Shown piece by piece: positions 34,923 through 42,977 of a DNA stretch of 64,000 bases. A program made the translations under genes and the position numbers. Numbering within the stretch: position 1 is the first letter of the stretch; each line of letters begins with the position of its first letter. Source of the DNA: Streptomyces brasiliensis. GTDB taxonomy: Bacteria; Actinomycetota; Actinomycetes; Streptomycetales; Streptomycetaceae. The stretch spans positions 248,001-312,000 of the forward strand of contig NZ_BMQA01000007.1 of NCBI RefSeq assembly GCF_014647875.1, read 5' to 3'. The notes beneath the pieces were generated by a model, which saw nothing but the letters and a program-made list of their open reading frames with translations, ran no database searches and was not told the origin of the DNA.

Positions 34923-36266
34923 ATGCAGGAGCGGGACGATCCGGAGACCATCGGGCGACGCGTGCAACAACTGCGCAGCGAACGCGGGATGACGCAGCGC
35001 CAGTTGGCGGAGCCCGCCTACACGCCCGCGTACATCTCCACCCTGGAGGCGGGCCGGGTGCGCGCCTCCGACGACGCGCTGCGGCACATCGCCGGGCGGC
35101 TCGGCGTCGCCTTCGAGGAGCTGGCGATCGGGCGGCCCGCCCACCTCGCCACCGATCTGCGCCTCCGCCTCACCGAGGCCCAGCGCACCCTGGCCACCGG
35201 GGACACCGAGGAGGCGGCCGCGCAGTACGCCGCCCTGTTCGCGGAGGCCGAGAGGCACGGACTGCCCGTCGAACAGGCCACGGCGCTGCTCGGGCTCGGC
35301 GAGTGCGCCCTCGACACCGGTGACCTGGTCGAGGCGCGGCAGTACTTCGAGCGGGCCGAGGAGAGCATGGCCGGTGAACCCCTGCCGGTGCGCGTCCCGG
35401 CCGTGCGCGGACGCGCCGTCGCGCACTATCTCGCGGGTGAACTCCGGTACGCCGTCTACCTGCTGGAGTCCACGCTCGACGAGCTGAACCGCGGCGGGCT
35501 GCACGACCCCGACGCCCTCCTGCTGCTCTACGCCAGCATCATCGGCCCCTACATGGACATGGGTGCCCACGCCCGCGCCGCCCAGGCCGCCGAGTTCGCA
35601 CTGGCCCTCGCCCCGCAGGCCGGCGACCCCGCGCTGATCGCCCGCATGCACCGGTCCGTCGCCCGCACCCTGCTCGCCGAGGGCCGGGTCGCCGAGGCCG
35701 ACGCCTCGCTCGCCAAGGCCGCCGAGCTGTACCGCCAGCTCCAGCTGCGCACCGAACTCGCCAACTGCCACTGGATGCGCGGCTACGTCTACGCCCAGGA
35801 CGGCGAACTGGAGCGCGCCGAGGCCGAGATGCGCGAGGCCCTCGCCATGCTCTCCGCGACCCGCGCCGCCCTCTACAGCAGTCAGGTCGCCGTCGAGCTC
35901 GCCGACGTGCTGCACCGGCGCGGCAAGTCCGGGGAGGCCGCCGAGCTGCTGCAGGGTGTCCTCGGGGACCTCTCCTCCGAGCGCGGCGCCGTCCACTCGG
36001 CCGCCGCGCACCGCCTCCTCGGGATCATCGCCGAGGACGCCCGGGACACGGAGGCCGCCGAGGAGCACTATGTCCGCGCGCTGAGCCTGCTGGAGCGGGC
36101 CGGTGCCGCCGGCGACCTCGCCGACCTGTGCCGGCTGCTCGGCGACCTGCTGCGCCGTACCGGGCGGGTGGAGGCGGCGCTGGATGCCTACCGCACGGGC
36201 CTCGGACACCGTACGGCCCCCGGCACGACGACCCTCGGACCGGCGCCCGCACAGCCCCCGCTGTGA
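34923..36266 (+). CDS. HTH-TPR transcriptional regulator (RRNPP-like architecture)
   Basis: In this 447-residue cytoplasmic regulator residues ~8-65 are an XRE-type helix-turn-helix (IGRRVQQLRSERGMTQRQLA, then YISTLEAGRVRASDDALRHIA). From ~75 to 430 there are tandem tetratricopeptide repeats; clear units include AAAQYAALFAEAERHGLPVE, ALDTGDLVEARQYFERAEES and TEAAEEHYVRALSLLERAGAA. This HTH plus TPR layout is that of RRNPP peptide-pheromone receptors (PlcR, Rgg, PrgX), but it also occurs in regulators with other ligands. It lies opposite a small secreted peptide gene with a shared palindrome, which favours a peptide-sensing or autoregulatory role. Confidence 0.88.
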   Translation: MQERDDPETIGRRVQQLRSERGMTQRQLAEPAYTPAYISTLEAGRVRASDDALRHIAGRLGVAFEELAIGRPAHLATDLRLRLTEAQRTLATGDTEEAAAQYAALFAEAERHGLPVEQATALLGLGECALDTGDLVEARQYFERAEESMAGEPLPVRVPAVRGRAVAHYLAGELRYAVYLLESTLDELNRGGLHDPDALLLLYASIIGPYMDMGAHARAAQAAEFALALAPQAGDPALIARMHRSVARTLLAEGRVAEADASLAKAAELYRQLQLRTELANCHWMRGYVYAQDGELERAEAEMREALAMLSATRAALYSSQVAVELADVLHRRGKSGEAAELLQGVLGDLSSERGAVHSAAAHRLLGIIAEDARDTEAAEEHYVRALSLLERAGAAGDLADLCRLLGDLLRRTGRVEAALDAYRTGLGHRTAPGTTTLGPAPAQPPL

Positions 36267-36272
36267 CGCCTG

Positions 36273-37040
36273 TCAGGCCTGCACCCGGGTCTGCCGGCGG
36301 ACCTGTGTGAGGCGCTGGACGCCGACTTCCAGGGCCTGGCGGGTGACGTCCGAGGGTTCCGTGCCGAGGGCTCCGTTGGTGAGGGCGATCGTGTCGTCGC
36401 CGACGCGGACGGCGGCGACGTCCAGGGTGAGCGTGACGGGGTCGTAGCCGTCGTTCGTGGTCTGCCCGGTGAGCGTGACGCGCAGGCCCTGGCGGGCGTC
36501 GCCGACCACGGGCAGTTCGGCGTTGGTGACCTGCACGTACTGCAGTCCCGCCGCGGTGGTGGCCGCCGTGAACTGCTCGCACCTCTGCGGGAGCGTGCGC
36601 ATCCAGGCCAGCGTGCGGTCCACGTCCGCCGGGTGCCGGGTGGCGACCTGGTAGCGGAGCTGAGCCTGGTCGTCGCCGTCGTCGAGGGCGACCACGGCGG
36701 GCGTCGTCGACTGGTCGCCGAGCAGCTCGTCGGAGTAGAGGACGTCCAGGAGACGCTGGCAGTCGGGCACGTTCGTGGTCGCCTTCAGCAGCCCGTCCCG
36801 CCAGGTCGCGGTGCCCTCCGTCGGTGTCCACGGTCCCCCCAGATCCGTCTCGGTGATCAGCGCGGACTGGGCCTGCGCGGCGGTGAGGGCGGGTGCGGCG
36901 GCGGAGCCGGGGCCGGTCGAGGGCGCGTCGGTGCCGGTGCCGTTCGCGCGGTCCGGCTCCCGGCTCAGACAGCCGGAGACGGTGAGCAGCGCGGCGGCGG
37001 CCAGGGCGGCGGCCAGGAGGCGGGCCGGTGGGAGGGGCAT
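36273..37040 (-). CDS. Lipoprotein of unknown function
   Basis: This 255-residue protein has a type II signal peptide (MPLPPARLLAAALAAAALLTVSGC), with lipobox VSGC and the acylated Cys at residue 24. A Ser/Thr/Gly linker (GTGTDAPSTGPGSAAA) leads to a globular alpha/beta domain (ALITETDLGGPWTPTEGTA to VGVQRLTQVRRQTRVQA), which resembles actinobacterial sensor-like extracellular lipoprotein domains. It should sit on the outer face of the membrane. The ATG at 37040 has AGGAG at good spacing. It is convergent with the HTH-TPR gene, with 6 bp between, and no function can be assigned. Confidence 0.85.
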   Translation of the reverse strand: MPLPPARLLAAALAAAALLTVSGCLSREPDRANGTGTDAPSTGPGSAAAPALTAAQAQSALITETDLGGPWTPTEGTATWRDGLLKATTNVPDCQRLLDVLYSDELLGDQSTTPAVVALDDGDDQAQLRYQVATRHPADVDRTLAWMRTLPQRCEQFTAATTAAGLQYVQVTNAELPVVGDARQGLRVTLTGQTTNDGYDPVTLTLDVAAVRVGDDTIALTNGALGTEPSDVTRQALEVGVQRLTQVRRQTRVQA

Positions 37041-37239
37041 GGCGGGGCTCCTGGGAGGTGCCGTGACGGACACGGATACGGATAGCGACACGTGCCTCTC
37101 ACGGCACCACCGCCCCGGCGGGTCCACCAGCGAGACGAGCCGTACGGGTGAGGGGTCGTAGGCGAAACGGCGGACCCCTGGCCGGCCGTGTGCCGAAAAA
37201 GCGTCGCCCGCCGCACCACCCCCCTGTTACGGTCGCCCC

Positions 37240-37302
37240 ATGCAGCGCGCCCAGTCGTACCCCTTCCTCACGACGACGCCGGAGAGTGTCCCGGCGCGCT
37301 GA
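37240..37302 (+). CDS. Threonine leader peptide of the ThrRS-like gene
   Basis: This 20-codon open frame, ATG to TGA, encodes a peptide with three consecutive Thr codons (ACG ACG ACG, 37270-37278; FLTTTP). It ends 15 bp before a strong terminator and 88 bp before a threonyl-tRNA synthetase paralogue. It has the geometry of a ribosome-mediated attenuator leader. No strong ribosome-binding site is seen, and it could be on a leaderless transcript. Confidence 0.7.
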   Translation: MQRAQSYPFLTTTPESVPAR

Positions 37303-37347
37303 CAGCTGATGCAGTCCGAAGCCCCGGGGCGAGTGCCCCGGGGCTTC
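37288..37347 (+). promoter_or_regulatory. Transcription attenuator of the ThrRS-like gene
   Basis: The terminator stem is a perfect 13 bp (37318-37330 with 37335-37347, loop GAGT). A competing antiterminator can form between GTCCCGG (37288-37294) and CCGGGGC (37324-37330), seven pairs with one G-U. A ribosome stalled at the Thr codons (37270-37278) leaves 37288 onward free, allowing the antiterminator. A ribosome reaching the stop codon at 37300 covers it, so the terminator forms. Thus low Thr-tRNA should switch the gene on. Confidence 0.72.
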
Positions 37348-37390
37348 TGCGTGCTGCGGGGTGTTCGCCTCCCTCCCCGAGGAGACCACC

Positions 37391-38605
37391 ATGTACGACC
37401 ACCGCAGGCTCGGCCGTGAGCTCGACCTGTTCGACACCGACCCGCTGATGGGCGCGGGGCTGCCGTACTGGCTGCCCGACGGGGCCGTCGTACGGCACAC
37501 CCTGGAGGAGTACGTCCGGGACGCGGAGCGCGCGGCCGGGTACCGGCACGTGTACTCGCCCGTGCTCGGCAAGCGCGAGCTGTACGAGATCTCGGGACAC
37601 TGGGACCACTACAGCGACGACATGTACCCGCCCATGGACATGGGCGCGGAGCAGGTCGTCCTGCGTCCCAGCCTGTGCCCCCACCATGCCCTCATCTACC
37701 GCTCCCGCTCCCACAGCTACCGCGAACTGCCGCTTCGGATGGCCGAGTTGGGCGCGATGTACCGCTCCGAACTCTCCGGTGTGCTCGGCGGACTGACCCG
37801 TGTACGGGCCATCCAGCTCAACGACGCGCACATCTTCTGCACCCTGGAGCAGGCCGTCGACGAGGCCCGCGGCGCCCTGGAGCTGATCGCCCGCGCCTAC
37901 GCCGACCTCGGCATCCGCGCCGCCCGCTACCGCCTCTCCCTGCCCGGCGAGGGCGGCAAGTACGTGGCCGACCCGGGGCTGTGGCAGCGGGCCACCGCGC
38001 TGCTGAAGGAAGTGCTGGCGGAGTCCGGCGTCGCGTACGAGGAGGCGGCGGGCGAGGCCGCCTTCTACGGCCCCAAGATCGACGTGCAGATCGCGGACGG
38101 GGCCGGTCGCGAGGCCACCCTGTCCACCGTCCAGATCGACTTCCACCAACCGGAGCGCTTCGACCTGCACTACGTCGGCGCCGACGGGGCGAAACACCGG
38201 CCGGTGATGGTGCACCGCAGCGTCATCGGCAGCGTGGAACGGGCCGTGGCCCATCTCGTGGAGGAGCACGGCGGCGCGTTCCCGGCCTGGCTGGCGCCCG
38301 TGCACCTCGTCGTCCTGCCGGTCGCCGAGGAGCAGTACGAGCGTGCCCGGGCCGTGGTGGACGCGGCCCGCGGACGCGGGCTGCGGGCCGAACTCGCCGG
38401 TCCCGAACAGGGCAGCCTCGGCGCCCGGATCCGCGCGGCACGCCTCGTGCCGTACCAGGCGGTCGTGGGCGCGCGCGAGGCCGAGGGCGGGCTGGTGGCG
38501 GTACGACTGCGGGACGGCCGCAGGCCCGGCACCCTGAAGGCAGACGACCTGCTGCGGCGCATCGCGGACCGGGTCGCCGCCCGGGGCACCGCGCTGTGGG
38601 AATGA
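37391..38605 (+). CDS. Threonyl-tRNA synthetase paralogue without TGS and editing domains
   Basis: This 404-residue class II core begins at YDHRRLGRELDLFDTD, which in full-length ThrRS follows the editing domain. Motif 2 is around MYRSELSGVLGGLTRVRAIQ and motif 3 is VMVHRSVIGSVERAV. The three zinc ligands are present: Cys in LRPSLCPHHAL, His in LNDAHIFC and His in VHRSVIG. The C-terminal ~110 residues are the anticodon-binding domain (LVVLPVAEEQYERARAVVDA). The ATG at 37391 has GAGGAG 7 nt upstream. Lacking the N1/N2 domains it cannot proofread Ser-tRNA itself. It is probably an inducible second synthetase, for starvation or for an inhibitor-bound main enzyme, under the attenuator just upstream. 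Confidence 0.9.
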   Translation: MYDHRRLGRELDLFDTDPLMGAGLPYWLPDGAVVRHTLEEYVRDAERAAGYRHVYSPVLGKRELYEISGHWDHYSDDMYPPMDMGAEQVVLRPSLCPHHALIYRSRSHSYRELPLRMAELGAMYRSELSGVLGGLTRVRAIQLNDAHIFCTLEQAVDEARGALELIARAYADLGIRAARYRLSLPGEGGKYVADPGLWQRATALLKEVLAESGVAYEEAAGEAAFYGPKIDVQIADGAGREATLSTVQIDFHQPERFDLHYVGADGAKHRPVMVHRSVIGSVERAVAHLVEEHGGAFPAWLAPVHLVVLPVAEEQYERARAVVDAARGRGLRAELAGPEQGSLGARIRAARLVPYQAVVGAREAEGGLVAVRLRDGRRPGTLKADDLLRRIADRVAARGTALWE

Positions 38606-38663
38606 CGGCCGCATAGGGTCGTCACCCCGTGGACTTCTACGGCCCCGTGAAAGGAGCCCCGCA

Positions 38664-39644
38664 GTGACCGACGCTCCGGCCACCCGCATCCCCGTCATCA
38701 TCGACTGCGACACCGGTGTCGACGACGCCCTCGCCCTGCTGTTCGCCGTCCGGCACCCGGGGCTCGACCTGCGCGCGGTCACCTGCGTCGCCGGGAACAC
38801 CGACGTGGACGGCGTGGTCCGCAACACGCTGACCGTGCTGGAGCGGGCGGGCGCGGGCGACATTCCGGTCGCGCGCGGGGCCGAGCGGCCGCTGATCGAG
38901 CCCGCCCGCTCGGCCCGGCACGTGCACGGCGCGGACGGGATGGGTGACCTCGGTCTGCCCGCGCCGATCCGTACCCCGGCCGACGTGGACGCGGTGACCC
39001 TGCTGCGCCGCGAGATCCTCGCCTCCCCGCGGCCGGTCACCCTGATCCCCACCGCGCCTTTGACCAACATCGCCCTGCTGCTGCGCACCCACCCGGAGGT
39101 GACCGGCAACATCGAGCGGATCGTGTTCATGGGCGGCGCGGTGGCCACCGGGAACGCCACGGCGGTGGCCGAGTTCAACGTCTGGCACGACCCGGAGGCC
39201 GCCGCGATCCTGCTCACCGCCGGGGTGCCGGTCACCATGTACGGCCTCGACGTGTTCACCCGGGTCGTCGTCCCGGGCCCGGACATACGGCGGCTGCGCG
39301 CGAGCGCGGAACCCGGCGCACGTCTCGCCGGCGACCTGCTGGCCCACCGCCCGGCCTCCCCCGACACCGACGGCGACGACCCGGCGGGCGGTCTCGGCGA
39401 CGCGGGCGCGGTGTGCGCGGTCGCCGACCCGGCGGGCATCAGCACCCGCCTGCTGCCCGTCGAGGTCTCGCTGGCCCCCGGTCCGGCGCGCGGCCAGACG
39501 GTCGTGGACCGCCGTCCTCGCCCCGGCGAGTCCGAGATCCACGACGGCGCACGCGAACAGGCCCTGGTGGACGTGGCGTTGGACGTGGACGTGGAGCGGT
39601 ACGTGAAGCTGTACCTGGAGACGGTCGAGGCAGGCAGGGGCTAG
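38664..39644 (+). CDS. Inosine/uridine-preferring nucleoside hydrolase
   Basis: This 326-residue N-ribohydrolase cleaves ribonucleosides to base and ribose. The calcium-binding signature is intact, IIDCDTGVDDALALLFAV (~12-29). It is supported by VFMGGAVATGNATAVAEFNVWHDPEAAAILL and by LDVFTRVVV. A fourth acidic ligand corresponding to the C-terminal Asp is probably in GGLGDAGAVCAVAD. Length is normal. It begins 58 bp after the ThrRS paralogue and may be cotranscribed. It overlaps the end of the convergent NicT gene by four bases. Confidence 0.92.
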   Translation: MTDAPATRIPVIIDCDTGVDDALALLFAVRHPGLDLRAVTCVAGNTDVDGVVRNTLTVLERAGAGDIPVARGAERPLIEPARSARHVHGADGMGDLGLPAPIRTPADVDAVTLLRREILASPRPVTLIPTAPLTNIALLLRTHPEVTGNIERIVFMGGAVATGNATAVAEFNVWHDPEAAAILLTAGVPVTMYGLDVFTRVVVPGPDIRRLRASAEPGARLAGDLLAHRPASPDTDGDDPAGGLGDAGAVCAVADPAGISTRLLPVEVSLAPGPARGQTVVDRRPRPGESEIHDGAREQALVDVALDVDVERYVKLYLETVEAGRG

Positions 39645-40738
39645 TCGGCGGCGTCGGCGGGACGTACCGTCCAGCGCTGCTCCACCTTCGCGACCTTCCA
39701 GTACACGACCGCCGCCGCCCACACCACCACGAACAGGCCGACGATCACGTACCCCACGTGGTCGAGATCGAGACCGGCGATCCAGCCGGTGACGTCGTCG
39801 CGCAGGTCGAGCTTGTCGTGCAGGACGCCGACCAGTTCGATCGTGCCGATGAAGAAGGCGACCGCGATGGACAGTCCGGTGATGGTGAGGTTGTAGAACA
39901 CCTTGCGCACCGGGTGGGAGAACGCCCACTGGTAGGCGAAGTTCATGAAGGTGCCGTCGAGTGTGTCGAACAGGCTCATCCCGGCCGCGAACAGGAGCGG
40001 CAGGCACAGGATCGCGTACCAGGGCAGGCCCGCCGCCGCGCCCGAGCCCGCCATCACCATCAGGGTCACTTCGGTCGCCGTGTCGAAGCCGAGGCCGAAC
40101 AGGAAGCCCAGCGGGTACATCTGGCCGGGCCGGCTGACCGACCTGGTGAGCCGGCCCAGGATCTGGTTCATGAACCCCCGGGAATCCAGGTGCTGTTCGA
40201 GCTCCCGCTCGTCGTACGTCCCCGCCCGCATCGCCCGGAAGACCCTCAGGATGCCGAACAGGGCGACCAGGTTGAGGGCGGCGATGAGGTAGAGGAACGT
40301 ACCGGAGATCGTCGTCCCCATGAAGCCGAGCACCTGGTGGGTCGTCGACTCCTCGTTCATCACCTTTCCGGCGAGCCGGGTGCCGCCCGCGATCAGCAGG
40401 GCGAGCAGGACGACCACGCTGGAGTGGCCCAGCGCGAACCAGAAGCCCACCGACACCGGGCGCTTGCCGTCGGCCATCAGCTTGCGGGTGGTGTTGTCGA
40501 TCGCGGCGATGTGGTCGGCGTCGAAGGCGTGCCGCATGCCGAGGGTGTACGCGGTGACGCCGAGGCCGATACCGAAGGCCTTGGAGCCGATCTCGTAGTG
40601 CTCGGGGACGACGAGCAGGAACAGGATCCCGAAGGCGACGACGTGCAGAGCGACGATCACCACCAACAGCCCCGCGGTCCTGAGAGTGTCCTCGCGCCGC
40701 CATGCGAAGGGGGTTCGGGCAGGGGTGGGCAGGGCCAT
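39641..40738 (-). CDS. NicT/HoxN family nickel/cobalt transporter, B12-riboswitch controlled
   Basis: This 365-residue membrane protein has about eight helices and the metal-selectivity motif RHAFDADHIAAIDN (HX4DH) in TM2. Other family marks are LGHSSVVVLLAL and LGFDTATEVTLMV. It imports Ni2+ or Co2+ with high affinity. The cobalamin riboswitch in its leader indicates that cobalt is the relevant metal. The ATG at 40738 is chosen, with GGAG 10 nt upstream; GTG 40747 would be too close to that site. Confidence 0.93.
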   Translation of the reverse strand: MALPTPARTPFAWRREDTLRTAGLLVVIVALHVVAFGILFLLVVPEHYEIGSKAFGIGLGVTAYTLGMRHAFDADHIAAIDNTTRKLMADGKRPVSVGFWFALGHSSVVVLLALLIAGGTRLAGKVMNEESTTHQVLGFMGTTISGTFLYLIAALNLVALFGILRVFRAMRAGTYDERELEQHLDSRGFMNQILGRLTRSVSRPGQMYPLGFLFGLGFDTATEVTLMVMAGSGAAAGLPWYAILCLPLLFAAGMSLFDTLDGTFMNFAYQWAFSHPVRKVFYNLTITGLSIAVAFFIGTIELVGVLHDKLDLRDDVTGWIAGLDLDHVGYVIVGLFVVVWAAAVVYWKVAKVEQRWTVRPADAAD

Positions 40739-40783
40739 CCGGTTCACGCTCCAGCACCTCGTGGATCACTTCGTGAGATGCCG

Positions 40784-40945
40784 TGGCCGGTCTCCTGGCT
40801 TACGGGTCGTACGTCCCCGGATTCCGCCTTCCCGGCCTTCCGGCCAGTGGCTGTCCCGTGCGGAACGACGGGACGTGGAACGGGAACTCCCCGGTCACAG
40901 TGGCGAGGGCCGCGTCGACTTCGCATCGACTTCCCGAGCACCACG
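40784..40945 (-). promoter_or_regulatory. Cobalamin (B12) riboswitch
   Basis: Read on the minus strand the leader starts GGTGCTCGGGAAGTCG, contains the conserved GCCACTG core twice (CTCGCCACTGTGACC and ACAGCCACTGGCC) and ends in the B12 box AAGCCAGGAGACCGGCC (~40785-40801). It lies 46 bp upstream of the NicT start. Adenosylcobalamin binding should hide the ribosome-binding site or stop transcription. Confidence 0.93.
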
Positions 40946-41043
40946 GCCTGTTCACCCTAGGCGGGTGGGTGGGGTGCTGCACAGCCGGGCACAGCCGCAG
41001 GTAGCGAAGATCACGTACGGCGAAGTCCCGCGCAGGTGTCGCC

Positions 41044-41859
41044 TCACCCGATGGTGGGACTGGGACTGGGAACCGGACTGGAGCCGGGGGTGTCCGCCGG
41101 CGGATCACCAGGGTCACCACCCGCCGGCGGGGTGAGAACCACCTGTGGCCGGCCGGGGGCCGGTGCGGGCGGGGTCATGTCCTTGGCGGACAGCTTCGGC
41201 GGGGTGGTCTCCTGGAACAGCACCTGGCCGAAGTCGACCAGACCCGTCTTCTCCATGACCGTGATGTGGTCGAGGACGGTGGTGTTGGCTTGGTCGGCCA
41301 GGGCCCGCACCAGCGTGTTCTGCGTGGTGGAGCGGATCTTCGCGACGGTGTTGAAGATCTGCCCGTGCGTGACGCGCAGGATGTTGGCGAAGTCGGTGTC
41401 GAACTTCTTGCCGCTGTCCGCGTTCAGCGTGCTGATGAACCCCTGCTGCTGCGGGCTGGGCTGGTTCGGGATGGCAATGTTCAGCTGCGGGGCGATCTTC
41501 CGGCAGGTGGCGTCGAGGGCGGCGTGCCCCGAGACCAGATGCTGCCCGGCGACGAGAACGCCCTTGCTGGTCCCCTTCTTGAGGGCCATCTGCCCCACCG
41601 GGTACTCCCACAGCCCGGCCGCCCGCACCTTCACCACGAAGTCCCGGTCCGCCTCCGTCAACGGCCCCCACCGCGTCTGGGCGATGACCCGCGAGGGTGA
41701 ACTCGAAACGGTGGTCAGCCCCAGCATGCTCGGGTAGGCGAGCGATGCGAGGGTCAGCGTCAGGGCACCGCCGACGAACAGAGTCCCCGCAACGTTCCGC
41801 GAAAACCGCACTGTGCCTCCTGCCCGGTCGTACATCCCGCCCGAGAGCGGTTCGGCCAC
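41044..41859 (-). CDS. DUF4142 family envelope protein
   Basis: In this 271-residue protein an N-terminal signal-anchor helix (~18-45, VAGTLFVGGALTLTLASLA) leads to a helical DUF4142 domain (LTEADRDFVVKVRAAGLWEY to VLDHITVMEKTGLVDFGQVL), a four-helix bundle related to ferritin-like folds. A Pro/Gly/Ser-rich tail follows (PPADTPGSSPVPSPSPTIG). The domain is usually periplasmic or extracytoplasmic; no enzymatic activity is known. The GTG at 41859 gives the longest form and ATG 41835 is possible. The region upstream (41860-41996) is relatively AT-rich and probably holds its promoter. Confidence 0.85.
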   Translation of the reverse strand: MAEPLSGGMYDRAGGTVRFSRNVAGTLFVGGALTLTLASLAYPSMLGLTTVSSSPSRVIAQTRWGPLTEADRDFVVKVRAAGLWEYPVGQMALKKGTSKGVLVAGQHLVSGHAALDATCRKIAPQLNIAIPNQPSPQQQGFISTLNADSGKKFDTDFANILRVTHGQIFNTVAKIRSTTQNTLVRALADQANTTVLDHITVMEKTGLVDFGQVLFQETTPPKLSAKDMTPPAPAPGRPQVVLTPPAGGDPGDPPADTPGSSPVPSPSPTIG

Positions 41860-41996
41860 CGACAGGTACGGACGGGGAAGCGGGAGTTGTCTCTGGTTTT
41901 GGTAAAGAACTGCAACGACTGCGGTCTGGGGGTTCGTTGGGGAAACGTCGACCGGTTCGCGGGAGAGTTCCCCCCAGAGGTTCTGCCGCGCTGCCC

Positions 41997-42468
41997 GTGT
42001 TGCCGTATCGCAAGCCCACCAAGGGGCGGGACTACTGGGTGTTCGATGGCGTCCTGGGCGACGAGAAGGAGCCGGGCGGCGGCACCCTCACTCACAACTG
42101 CGTGCAGGCCGTGGGTGAGGGGGAGAGCGAGCCCCGGCCGCACCGACCCGCGCGCCCGGTGCCGGTACGCCGCCGTGCTCTACCTCGACCCCGCCGTACC
42201 CAAGGACTGCGGGACCAGCTTCTACCGGCAGTCCCTGCCCGGCGGGCGGCTCGGCGGCAACGTCGTCCAGGCCCCGCACGACAACCTCGTCGACGCCCTC
42301 GGGACGCGGTTCGTGGTGCCCGACGCCTTCGAGGAGGACGTACGGGTTCCGCACAGGTACAGCCGGCTCCTCCTCTGCAACGCCAACCTCGTGCACAGCG
42401 CCACCGGTTACTCAGGTACGACGCTGGAGGAGAAGCGGATGACCGCCGTCTTCTTCTGGATGACGTGA
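41997..42468 (+). pseudogene. Broken 2OG-oxygenase-like (DUF6445-like) gene
   Basis: An N-terminal segment in one frame reads LPYRKPTKGRDYWVFDGVLGDEKEPGG, of the 'xxYWVFDDVL' type. From about 42160 a different frame carries a good C-terminal half: RYAAVLYLDPAVPKDCGTSFYRQ, then HRYSRLLLCNANLVHSATGYSG, then KRMTAVFFWMT and stop. Phrases such as LYLD-P-GTSFYRH and N-x-VHSATGY resemble double-stranded beta-helix oxygenase-like proteins; the family name is my best recollection. The middle ~60-80 residues that should contain the first metal His are missing. The gene's 3' end abuts a truncated SDR. Confidence 0.6.
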
Positions 42469-42977
42469 TCGGGCTCCGGGTTCAGCGCGGCCTTGCTGGA
42501 GGCGTACAGGGCCATCCCGGCGACGCCGTACGTCGCGACCATCGTGCTGACGTTCACGATCGCCCCGTGCCCGCGCTCGGCCATGCCCGGCGCCAGCTCG
42601 GCCACCAGGTGGAACGGGGCCTTCACGGTCAGGTCGTAGACGGCGTCCACGTCACCCTGCGGCGTCTCCTCCGTCGGCCCGAACGGGAAGACACCCGCGT
42701 TGTTGACGAGGATGTCCACGTGGCCGCCGCCCGGTGCGACGGCCTCCCGGGCCAGCCGCCGCACCGACTCCGCCTCACTCAGGTCGGCGGCGACGAAGTC
42801 CGCCTTGCCGCCGCGCTCGCGGACGACGGAGACCACCGCCTCGCCGCGGTCGGCGTCGCGCCCCGCGACCAGGACGTGCGCGCCCCGCTCGGCGAGCAGC
42901 GTCGCGGTCGCGGAGCCGATGCCGCTGGTCGCTCCGGTCACCAGGGCCACGCGTCCGGTCAGGTCGACAGAAGTCAT
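42408..42977 (-). pseudogene. SDR-family oxidoreductase truncated after the active site, fused to antisense sequence
   Basis: From ATG 42977 (GGAGGA 8 nt upstream) the frame is a canonical classical SDR: VALVTGATSGIGSATATLLA (cofactor), ILVNNAGVFPFG, NVSTMVATYG and the catalytic YASSKAALN. Just after this Lys the homology stops. The last ~23 codons are the reverse complement of the 3' end of the neighbouring oxygenase-like gene, and the frame ends at 42408. A normal SDR would need about 80-90 more residues for substrate binding. The joint is at about 42475. The reading frame remains open, so a 189-residue chimeric product is possible but is unlikely to be an active enzyme. Confidence 0.7.
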
